64,000 bases of DNA, taken from contig WARS01000034.1 of NCBI GenBank assembly GCA_008933995.1, forward strand, positions 62,001 to 126,000, written 5' to 3'. Below are positions 38,801-51,248 of the stretch, in pieces. Both the position numbers and the translations under genes were made by a program. Source of the DNA: Datnioides undecimradiatus. Taxonomy: Eukaryota > Chordata > Actinopteri > Lobotiformes > Datnioididae. Every line of letters begins with the position of its first letter. Position 1 is the first letter of the stretch. The notes under the pieces are model-generated. The model was not told the origin of the DNA. It did no database searches and was given only the letters and a program-made list of their open reading frames with translations.

Positions 38801-41800
38801 TGTAGGTATGGAAGTCGTGCCTACTGAAACTCACACATTGTCTTTTGAAGGGTATGAACTTGCCCTCCACCTCAACCCAGCGCTTGTTGAGCTGGAGTTG
38901 GCGGGGCTCCACTAGATTGGCGGCTCCAGCTTCTGAGAGCTGATTGGCTAAGCCCTGCACCTCCTTAAGCTCCTCCTTCTTCTTGTCGAACTCTGAGCCA
39001 ATTTCCTATTGGACAAAATCAACCAGGAGGTCACTTGCTATTGGTTGACCCCGGGGATGAGGGAGGGGGGAGTAAGCACAGAGAGGCATGTAGATGTACT
39101 TGAATAATACACATTCACACGCTCACACACGGCGACAATTAATACATAATAATAAAATAACAAAACACATTCATTGACTCACTAGCATACACTCCAACAA
39201 AGACACAACACATTAATAAAAGGGATAAAATATCATGTTTGTCAGTGTCAAACATACAGAAGGAATTCATTGTATGTTGATATTATATGTGTATCTATTC
39301 AAACAGTGAAATAAGAAAGTGGTGCTATAGGTAGGAGGCACACACTGCCTTGAGACTTTATTTATGTAGAGAAGGAGTACAATCACTGGCCCTCTGTGCA
39401 CGTACAGAGGAGTGAGTGCAGTGTGCGCAGTGCAGAGTGTGAAAAAGAAGCGGAGACAGAGAGACAGAGAGATGAGCAGACAGACAGACAGGCAGACAGA
39501 CAGACAGACAGTGAGGAATCTCAGTTGCGGCAATGACAGGTGAGTCTGAGGCGAGCGAGTCAGACGTCCGCTTAGCGAAATGTCATAGTGATCATCTGAA
39601 AGTGAAAGACACACAGACAGAGTCAGGGCGGGGGCAGGAAAACAGGTGGAGCCCAGGGTTTCTCCGTCAAACCTTTTCCACATCAGCACATTCAGAACGG
39701 ACTTCAGCGGCTCGACCTGTGTGTCGCATCAACATCAACGTGTCACTGTCATGCTAATGTGCATACCTTGGAAAATACATTGCACTAAACAAGTCTGGCA
39801 GCATCGCTCTGTTCATTAATGTGTTGGTAACTGATTATATTAAGATCTATAATACGGTATTTCACAGCTGTAATCGTATTTAATTATATATTATCACATG
39901 AAATGACAACGTGTTAATCCTGTTTATAATGTGTGTAAAACATGTTGAGCTTAAAGGAAACACATTTAACTCAACGTCTCACTAGATTCCTTCCAGAGCT
40001 TTCAACCACCTTCATCAGCTGATGGAGTGATGCTTGTTTGTCACAGGGAGTGAATGATTACTGAATAAAACATTCAGAAATACAATAAACAAATATTGTT
40101 AATATGGAAAGCGTAAACTGTATTTTTGGGTTACAAAACATTTATTTTTGTTAATATACTGATTACAAGTATAACAAAGCTAATAAGGCTAAGCTATAAA
40201 TAAAGCTGTAGTCTTTCTTTGGCCTGTTTTTCACAGTTTTTAGTTGTAGGGATGAAACTCTGGTACATACAGTAAAATATAGTGTGCATGTCAGTTGGCT
40301 GTTGTAAGCTATAACAAATAATAATTACACTACTGTTTCAACAATAATTTGGGGACGATTTATTGATGCTAAAATGCGACACACAACGCACTTTAATTAG
40401 CCTCTTTCCAACTCCGGGCCTGCCACAGAAAAATCTAAGATAAAAGCTGCAGCCTTCTGCTGGGCACAGCAATTGATCTGCAATTACATCTTTAAATAGA
40501 TATGAGCATGATTTCCCGGAACACTTGTTCAGAAAATCTTCTTCAGAAGTGAATAAAATTGCAAAAGCCTTGACACCAACCCTTTGTCCAAAAGCAGGAG
40601 AAGAGGAGAGGAGCGAAACAAAGGAAACAAAGAGTTTTTCTTTTTTTTTTTTTTTACACATGTAAGGAGAAAATGGTGAGAGAGAAAAGATTAAAGACAC
40701 AGAGAGCGTGAGGCAGAGAGAGTGAGATGAAGAGCTGATGGTGAGGAGGAAAACAGGCTGGGTGTCAGGCTTTATGATTATTTCTGAACATGGGAGAAAA
40801 ATAAAGAAAAAGGCAAAGACATTATTGTTTATGTGAATGTGCATATGTGCCTGCATGTGTTTCTGTATGTGTATGTGTCTGTGTGCGTGCACGAATGTGT
40901 GTGTTGTCACCTTGACCCTCTCTCCTTCAGGCGGGTCGGGCAGTTGGTCCACGCTGCGCTGAATGTCATCCAGCCAGGCCAGCAGGTCATGTGACTTCCT
41001 CCTGTACTGGTACCACTGGGGAGCGATGGCCAACGCCTTCCTGTTCCTCAGCACTCGCAGGTCCTGCGCACACACACACAGAGGAACATCTTGGACATTG
41101 AGGTGACATGTCATGAAATGTGCCTGCTTTAACTCTGAGACGCACTACAGAGATCCAAAGAGCCTCGGGCTGCTGCCACTGAGACCCGGATCCAGATAAG
41201 CCGCAGAAAATGGATTCAATTTAAGGAAGGCCTGATGCTGATGTCCCCCATCATGCACCCCGTCAGTCTGCACGCTCAAGGCTGTCCTGCTGTGAAACCA
41301 GCGAGCGTTTGAGAGCTCTCTCGTTGACTCTTTGACTTTTTTTTAATGTAAGTCTTCAACTCCGCAGACTTCATTTCACTTTAAGCACAAGTTCCACTTC
41401 TGTTTCCTGGCGGATGAACACATCGACGCCGCAGCTGGGTGGCTTAGCTTAGCATAAAAGCTGGAATCGGGGGAAACAGCTAGCCTGAATATGTGCATAT
41501 GTGACAAATTCATTTTACAACACATATCAAGCTCAGTAACTTATATGTAATGACAAATAACAGGTCTGCTCTGCAGGTCAGGACCCTGCTATGGTCTTGT
41601 TGTACAGATCATCACAGCAGCTCAGGTGTGTGTTGATCTGGGCAGCAGGACCTGGTCTGGATTTCCTCCCTGATCGTTGGGATGAACAAGCGCCCAGTGT
41701 GTAATCCGGCCTTAAGTAGGAAAAGAGTTATTGCTCTTTGTGCGTGTGTTACCTTGACGGTGTTGTACTTGCTGTTGAGCTGGTTGTGTTTCACTCTGAT

Positions 41801-42109
41801 CTGCTCTCTCTTGTCCTGATCCGGGACTCTCTTCTGTAGATTCTCTCCTTTCAACAGCAACTCCTTCACTGCACCTTCTTCACAGTCCTGCACACACACA
41901 TCCACTGTTTAGAGGTGCACCCATAATAGTTAAATAAGTTGTTATTTTGTCTGTGTGTGTGTGTGTGTGTGTGGGTGAGTGACCTTGTCCTCCTGGAAGT
42001 CCTCCTCCTTCAGGTTCTCGCCCTGTTTGACTTCCTCCTCCAGGAGCTCCAGCCAGATCTGTGCTTCACTGTGGTACTGCTCCAGTTCTTTGGCTGACGC
42101 CGCCGTCTG

Positions 42110-42147
<38 letters not shown>

Positions 42148-45100
42148 GCACACAGCAAAGACGCACAGGCACACAAAGAAAGGAAGATCATTAGTGGCCA
42201 AGAGGAAGTAAATTTAGTCTGAGAGGTTGAAGCAGATTTAGCGTGAGCATGAGGTAAATTCAGTGTGAGAGTTTGAAGTCTGTTAAGTGAGGGTTTAAAG
42301 CACATTTAGTGCGAGAGCTTGAAGTCTATTTAGTGAGACTTTGAAGTAAATTTAGGGAGAGTTTGGAGTAAATTTAGCGAGTTCGGAGCGTGTTTGGAGA
42401 GAGCTTGAAGTTAATTTATTGGGATAGTTGGATTATAGTATTTAGCAAAAAGATGAAAGAGAGAGAGGCCATTTAAAGCTGCAGCTGCTCAAGTCAAAAT
42501 AACAAACAACAACTGGCAGATTAATTAAATCTTACCAGACTTGTGCGGGTGTTATTGCTGTTTCAGAATAATAGTATTCAGAGGGTATAATCGTCCTTGT
42601 TCCCTACCAGTCCGGAGGCGATGCGCTGAGCGATGGTGTCAAATCTCTGGTTGAGCTGCTCCACTCTGGGCCCCACCTGAGCCTGGCAGTTCTCCCCCCT
42701 GGTGGACATGAGCTCCTGGGCCAGAGCCCTCACCTCCTCCATCTTACCCCTGGTCAGCTCCAGCTCCGCACGCAACACCTGCAGGAAGTAAACGCAGACG
42801 CAGTCAGTCAGAGAAGCCCCAATTGCTTTTTTGAAAGACAGCTATGGTTTGAAGTTGGACGTCTTGTTTCATCAGATATTCCATCCCCGGTACTGGTGTT
42901 TGTTTATCTAAACTCTGAGCAGCTCAAGGCTACTTTGCATACTGTGTGAACTTTGCTGTTGAAATTGCAATAAAGCTAAATTTATTCCATGCAACTGTTT
43001 TACTTTGAAAACTTCTTTCATAACTTAGAGGATTTTTAATTATCTACAATACTTCTAATTCATCAGGGAAATAGTTCCAGGCATTACAAAGTCACACGGA
43101 AATTAAAATGTCCAATAATCAAAAAGTTGCATTCAATTTGTTTATGTTCAATTATTATTTCTTAATTTAAAATAAATAAAGCAAACAAATAAATGAAATA
43201 AACATCCAGATGTTATCTGGAACTCCATGTTCTTCACAAAGAGGAATATGTGTTTAGGAACAGTGAATATAAACCCAGAGTTAAATAGTACTGTTGAGTG
43301 AGCACTTACTGCCTCTCATAGGGCACTAACAGAACATTAATGTGTACGAGTGAGTCATCACTCTGCCTCGTAGCTAACAGCAGGAGAACTATCTGGATTT
43401 TAAATTGTATTTTCCAGAGGGTTAAAGGAGGAAAACAGACAGAGCACATGAGACCCAGACTAAACGTAAAGAGAAACATTACCACCTTCAGCACGGCGTC
43501 GTTGGGCCCCTGGCTGTCCATCTCGTCCATCCTCTTCTCTGCTCCGTCGATCCATCCGTTCACTTCCTCAATCTCTCCATCTAACTTCTGCATCTGCCGC
43601 TGGTAGTCCTGAGTGAGGAGGGAGAGCGAGAGAGAGAGAGAAGGTATTCGTTCCTGCAGGCTGCAGCCACTGACACTTCTCAAGAGCTATTTTTAGAGAG
43701 TTTGATGTATTTTTAGGCCTGATAAGACAGATAAATGAGCGTGGTGGAGTGTTTTTAATTCTATTTCTTTCTCTGACCAGCAGCAGGTTGAGCCACTCTT
43801 CTGCTCTGGATGTGACAGCGATCCAGTTGCACTGCAGCAGGCTGACTTTGTCGTCCACGAGGCCCCCGTGGCCCCGCAGCACCGCCTTGAGGGCCTCGGC
43901 GAGGTCCACTACGGCCTGCAGCTGTGGCTGACGCTTCTCTTTCTCCCCGTGGACGGACTGACAGGACGAAGAAGAGGGAGAAACATTGTGATAGCAGATA
44001 TAAACCCTGACGGTCAATTATATCATTCCTGAACACAGGCACTGCATTTCTTCACGACTGTGTGTTCTTTAAAGCAATTATAATCAATACTCATGATTAC
44101 TAAGATTTGAGAGGTACAGTTTCTGTGAGCTCTGGATGTGCAGGATGTGTAAAGATGTGTAAGAGTAGGGTTAGTGTTTGCTAACACACTAACCATTACA
44201 GTTTCATCAGATGATCATGTCTGTGGTGCAAGATGTGCAGTGTTAAAGCTCTCAGTATACTGAAGTTAGCTGCCTGTTTTCCCTCAGTCCTTAGTGCCGG
44301 TGTTATGCTTCGTCCTCTCAACTCTTCCCCACCCCTAATAACATGCACAGGTCTCCGGCTGGACGTGAAGTTGTGTTTTTCCTTGTGTGTCATACCTGTG
44401 CCCATGCCACCTCAGCCTCTAGGTCGCTGGGCATCCCGTCCACAGCAGAGCGCCTGGTCAGCTCAGCATCAGTGGCTGCGAGCCACTCGGTCAGCCCGTT
44501 CAGCTCCTTACGCAGCTTCCTGGACAACTTCAGACTTTTCTCCAGCTCCAGTTTACTCTCAGTTACCTACGCATATAAAAATAACAAGTCTGTGTCTAAA
44601 TCTGGCTCGAGCGATCCTGTGTGTATAGCTCTGTGTGTGTGTGTGCTGACCTGTGATCCCAGCTGGTTGTAGAGCAGTTTGAGGGCCGTCACCCTGTCGT
44701 CCAGCTCTTTGGGCTGCTCAGTCTGCTGCTTCTGGACGATCTGCCTGCCTGTTTTTATCACCGTCTCCACCTCCCCTTTCACTTCACTCAGCACTTTGTA
44801 CAACTTCTGTTGGACACAAACAGACAGCAGGGGCTTAACAGTGGATCAGTCCATCCAGTTATGCACCCCTCTGACAATGTGACGTGATTACCCACCATGC
44901 ACTGCTCCAGCTGTGACTGCACCACGTCCTGCTCCACGCTGCCGATCTCCAGCAACCCCACCTGGCTTTTGACCCCTGTCAGCACGCGCTCACACTCGGC
45001 CAGCCGAGCGTCAAAGTTGGCCGGCTTCTGGAAGAGCCTGAACTTTGTCCACACGTCTGTCAGCATTTTCTTTACAAAACACAAAAGCAATAAGGGATGC

Positions 45101-46394
45101 CACATCCTGTATGTTGTCAACTTATGCAGCAAGTTAGTTAAAACTGTTCCAATCTGAATTTCAGTGTTTGTTTTTTTCGTCTATGACCTGCATGGCTCCA
45201 GTTTGCAACCCAGCAAAGCTCAGTTCAACTATGATATGCAACTATCTCTAGACTATCCCTGGAAAATAAATAATCACATAAATAAATTTAAAAACCAAGA
45301 AAACAACTCAACGTTAAGTGCAGGTTGCAGAAACAGGAGCACCCTCCCTGTTTTCACTGTATCCACCTGCTCAGATCGACTCGCTGGCACAGGATCAGAC
45401 TCGCGCCTCTCCCGAGTACTTTACACACAGCTGGCACAACGCAGACGCCTTCATTAATTATTGAAATCTTCTGACAAGACACCAGGATTTAATGGTGATG
45501 GTTTAACTGACCTTGTACGCTTTCCTGCTCGCCAACTAGCAAATCTTCAATCTGTACGGACTTATTTTACCTCCCTGTGGTTTAAATACGTTTGCAGTGG
45601 GAGCTGTTTGTATGTATCAGCCTTTAAAAACATAAATGAGGAGGCAGAGAAGGTGCAGAATCACTGATTTTAGACATATTAATTAGCCTATAATTATAAT
45701 TTGCACATTTTTAACCAGCAGCTGTGGCGTAAATATACATCAGCTGCCTGTAAACCATCAGTATCGCTCTCTGCAGCTGGAAACAGACTCATTTTTGAAA
45801 CCCCACAGGAGACCTATAAAATAAGCGTGATCATCACTCTGTGTATATGTTTGTACACGTGCAGGTGTTACTGTATACCTGGGTAAGGTCTATCTGTCCC
45901 ATGATCCTCTGGGACGGCTCTTTGTCCTGGTTCTTCTTCCTCATGTCCTCCAGGGTTGCCTCATGGCCGCTCAGCTCTGACTGGATTTTCTGTGTAATAC
46001 AATATAAAGTATTAATCAACTACATCAAATCTGTGTGGAAAGTGAAACTAAAGCCAAAAAAGTTTAAATCGCTTGGCGGTGTATCTACGTCTGCCGACCA
46101 CAAGAGGGCAGGAGGCATCAAGGAGAGAGGAGATGGTGCTCAAAGGCTTTAATAACCTGTCACCCTCTCTCTCACACACACGCACATACGCAATCATGCA
46201 CTGCACACACACTTGGTCTCTGTCACCTCTCCCTCTTTTTAAATACCAAGTGCCCTGTAATCACATATGCTCATCCACACCACTCTAATCCAATCATTCT
46301 CTCATCCCTGCGTGTGTGTGTGTGTGCGTGCAGGAGAGAAATGTCATCCCCTGCACTGGTGGTCTACAGCACACGTGGAGGTAATCTCTCCATC

Positions 46395-46445
<51 letters not shown>

Positions 46446-46576
46446 CACGTTTCCATCACTCATTCTGTCATTGCAGGCTTTTATTTCATGATCCCTCATC
46501 TGATTTGTCTTGAAGGTGTGTCAGAGAGACAAAGAAAAAGGGACGGGGAGATATGAAGCCGACAAAAAGACAGAGG

Positions 46577-46622
<46 letters not shown>

Positions 46623-48377
46623 TTGCTGGCTGTGTCCAAAGCTCCTCCAGGCTTAATTAGGACCACTGAGAGAAAAAGAGCATTTGCCATTTTCTCTTGG
46701 GCTCCTGTGCACGCACACCCACAAACACACACAAGACGTGTATTTCCATCGAGAGTGAGAGTGTTTCCGCTCTCCTGTCCGTCTCTCTCTACCTGTCAGC
46801 ACAGCTGCCTCTGTTAATGATGGACTCTAACAAGGCCAAAGGCTTGACGGCGTTTCATGAGTCAACTGAAACCTGCAATTACTGACGGTAAAGCCGGCGA
46901 CTTTATTTTCAAATGACAATACTTTTTTTTAATTTTAACACGAAGTACATCTGAGCGCAGCGTGGCACAGTCTAATTCCTGAAGCAACAGGTGGGTCTGG
47001 TTGCAGCTCTACAGTCAGACACTCCAGTCAGAATCAGCTGGATCCACGTCATGCATTGATGCAAACAGGAGATTCCTGCAGGTTCGAGTAATCTCAGTCG
47101 ATCACACTGTTAAGTCAGAGTTTTCTCTAGGTTTTGTCAGCTTTAGAGACACCTTTCCAGCGTTGGATGTGGGGCGTAGTGTCACCGACAATTTCCAAAA
47201 CAGACAATTTGACATTCACACTCATTTCACGTAGCGGCTGGGCAGCTGCGTGGAGGTGAGGAAGCAGCCAGCGTTTCAACGCCTCTGTTTCTTTCATTCT
47301 TTTCACACCATTTCAGTTGAGTGCGACACTTTGAAAGTCTTCCAGGTGACACTGTCTGAGAAGGTGTGTAATTATCCCCATATTTAAATGATTATCACAT
47401 CTCCCTTTCTCGCTGCCTTAAAGTGTGACAGTTTAGAACAAATATGAACACTTTTGATTTTCTGACACTTAATGTGAGTCATTACTTTTGTCTTATAACC
47501 AGGCCGTCACGGTGCGTTACAACTCGCTGTCGCGCTGACGGCTACCTGAGCCTCCTGCGGTATCTGCTGGGCGTCGATGTGGTCAGCCAGGTACGCAGTG
47601 AGGTGGCGGTCGGTGTTGGCCAGCGAATCCTGGATTTGCCTCAGCGTCTTGTCATTCTCCTGGGCCCACTGGACGCTCTTCTCCAGCTCCTTTCGCCTGA
47701 GCGCCGCCTGAAGGAACAGGAAACACATCGCACCTTGTCAAAAAACACAGACACGCACACATAAGGTGGACTACAAATACAGGAAACCGCTCACGGGAAA
47801 TGCACCACTAGATGCTGACATGTATTCCAGCATTCAGTTTTCTAACTCATGTAGATAAAAGCAATTTTCCATAAACAACAGCTTGAATAGTCTCCTAGAA
47901 AATCAGGATAAGGTACCCATGAGATTCAGATAAGATGCATCTTTAAAAGAATCCCCAGAGGGACCCTGGAATATTTCATTCACATAGTTAAGGCTGTTAT
48001 CTTGTTTACTGTTGTCTTTTCAGCAGTCAGTGTATAAAAAGACTGAATAACATCTTTACAATTGGGCGCACATACAGTGTGCACACAGTGTACTACACTT
48101 CAGAGGCTGAAATGTAAACCGAGTTTGATTCTAGTAAAAGCCAGGAGTTTTTATGCAGGTGATGTGGTGTCATTTTAAATTTAGCAAACCTTTCAGCCAT
48201 TTTCCTAAAGGAAATCAGGTGATGTTCAGTATTAATCGAAATAAATGTTGGCAGACAAGTACTGTGTGTGTAACAAAGCCTTATCTCATTCCTCTGTGCG
48301 CTGGAGCTCCATCATTGTCCAAAAACACATCAATGACCCACACAGTGGCACTGGCTGACACTCTCCTTCATTCCCAC

Positions 48378-48427
<50 letters not shown>

Positions 48428-51214
48428 TAGCCTGTTTTGATTCAGTCCCACACACACACCGTCCTGCTGCCCCAAATACCCACTAGAGCATCAAATGTGG
48501 ATTAATCCACCGCTTAAAATAGTCCCCAACAAATTCACAAGTTGGAGTGAAATTTGATACAAAATACAGTGAAATTAACACTTTTTTAAAAAAAGAAATG
48601 CAAGTTTTTAGTTTAGTTTAGTTTAGTTTAGTTAGGAACAGGCTGAGAGCCACAGACAGGTCCAAACACAAAGCTCCATCTGGTTTGGAGCAGTTTGGAG
48701 CAAGGAAATTTCACAACACAGCTAATAAACTGCAACAGCTTTTCCATTTTGGACTTCCTGGTCCTCGGGTTAGCAGAGCCTAGCTGGGTGGCTGCTGGTC
48801 ACATGGCTGGTGACATTTCCAGGTGAGCAACCGAGACAAGAGAATCCACTCGCTTGTCCATTTTCTAACCTGTGAAGCCTAAACACACACACACACACAC
48901 CCTACATATGCCCACAAACAAGCACATATACAACACAGAACTACATGAACACAAGCACCCCACCCACACACACTTCTCCTGCATGTACCCTGTTGAAGGA
49001 CTGACTCCGAGGTTTCTCTCTCATGCCGTCTCCGTGTGACCGACCACATCAAGGCCACCGTCAGAACAGCACCTATAAGCAGTGATCCTCTGATGCCTGT
49101 TGAAGCGGCGAAGCGTCAGGCGCCTGGCAACAACTGAAGTGCTTCCTTTGTTTCCTTCCCTCCTGGTGACGGCCCACAAGATTAACTAATAAGCGGACCT
49201 GTTACATCACAAACCTGTGTGAGCTCATGTGCGCTGGAGGGTAACAGAGAGCGAGAGTGTAGATGTGGTTACAGGTGAGCATGCTAATCTCATACAGAAG
49301 GATAATGACTCTAAGTATAGCCCTGAGCCTCCCTAACACTTGTGTCTCACACACACACACACACACACACACACTCCTACTGTTACCAGTGCATGTATCA
49401 CAGGGGTTTTTGTGCACACCCGCTCTCATGTCTTCGTTGATAATGTATGAAATGAGAACTTGAGTCGGATTAAATATTTAGACAAACATTGATAACAACC
49501 TTCCCTGTGGCGATGTACTCCATTTCCCTGGCAATTGTCGGCTCATGAATACATATTCTCATTAAACACCCAGTTTTCCCTTATTACTTATTTCTCTCAC
49601 ACACACAGACACGCGGTCCCGAATGCGATGATTGTGAACAAGGGAGATAGAAGATCGCTGTTTGCTTAACAGCCTTGTGCTGGAAACGCCGTTGGCAAAG
49701 CGCGAGCGGCGTTCTCTGCACTTCCTCTTATTGGTTTTCAGCCGTTACAAGACGCTGAAATTAAAATGGCAAACACGCCTCTTTGATCTGAAGAAGTGCA
49801 GGCAGAGATGAGAAACAACATTTTTTATTTTTTGCATGCGCGGGCTTGGCTTTATCTCCACATGAGTTTTAAAGTGGGACATTGATATAATGAGATTATA
49901 GACTTATTCCACTGTCTCTGCGTTTGCTGGACCCCTGCGCTCCTTAGAAGTCGGCTCCATCTGATGCCGGGGAAGCGTTGACATTCAGCTATTTGACTCT
50001 CGCACTTAAAACTCTTTTCTTTGGATAAGAAGTGGGAATTAGATAACAGTCTAACAGTCAAACATCGATTTGAATGACATCAACACTTTCTGAGTCGCGT
50101 TGTTAAAGGCCAAGTGTCAATGCCAGACGGAGTGTGGAGGCTTAATCCTGGTCAGTGTTACTGGTTTAAGTCTAATTATCAACAACGTTTGCAAGTGATG
50201 TTAGCTGGTCTGATATGCTGATCTGATGATACTTCATTAAAGGTACCCTGTGGAGGTTTTTTTTGTAAACAAACAAAGTTCATTTAAGGTGAACAAACAT
50301 GCTGTCGAATCCATTTCCTTCCTCATTAAATACTTGCAAAGTCTTTTTTTCTACGAACTTACGACCTTTGGTGTTTACATCCATTTGTCTTCCTTTTTGC
50401 CTTTTGCAGTGCACGGCTTCCTTGACACCATACTGCCACTGACTGTCAGTGAGAGGGACGGCATGGACCCAAGACCAGAACTATGCATCAAGTCACGTGA
50501 GGATGCAGGTGCACAAACAAAACGACGACCCACCGTCACAAACAATGCTCCACAGCGCAACTTAGCTCAAAAACTCCACAAGGTGCCTTTCAGATTTCCT
50601 ATTTCTCACTAAATAATTAGCTTAAAAATAAATCAATAATAAATAATGAGCTTTTGCAGAGTAGTTGCAAATCTTAATTCCTCCTCACTTCTATAAGTCA
50701 CTTGTTGCACAATCATATTTTAATTAATTAAAGGTATCTGATGTGCCACTTATGATATTCGACATGTATAACATCCAAAAACCACTCACATCTTAGATAA
50801 ACTTAAAAAACCTAACATCTACTTCTGATCTGAGGTCTGTGGAAGGCTGAAAAATGGCCGTCCCTAAAACTGTCCGCAAAAGGATCGTAGAGATTTGACA
50901 GTGTGTTCTTCAAACAGCACTGATCAAGTTAAAGAACAGGAGATTTAAGAAAGGAAAAAGAGGATTCCCTCGATACGCTCCCCCTCAGGTCGGAAAAAGG
51001 GAAAACATTAAGGCAATATTTTGGTCTCTGTGTGCTTCTACTCCTCCATCTGTCTTTCCAGAGATACTCACAAACACCCGCGTCCTGTCTCTGAGCTCCT
51101 CGTCCCCTTTATGGATGACAAACAAACAGGGCTCAGAGCCGCCCGGCCTCACCTTGCATGCATACATGCTGACATACACACAGAAACAAAGGACGCCAGC
51201 CTCTGTAATGCTTT

Positions 51215-51248
<34 letters not shown>

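Larger units (their letters stand above)
33749..38834 (-). other. Intron 41
   Basis: 5086 bp. It contains a Harbinger-like MITE (36278-36667), a dispersed repeat shared with intron 29 (37868-37982), a fragment shared in inverted orientation with intron 39 (38345-38382) and a CA tract near 33754-33792. I looked for a small exon carrying the missing R15-R16 insert and did not recognise one. Confidence 0.6.

Noticed and set aside
40338..41114. 258-codon minus-strand reading frame
   Set aside because: It is exon 40 read through into introns, including a poly-Lys run from a T-tract; the splice sites at 40911 and 41063 define the real exon.
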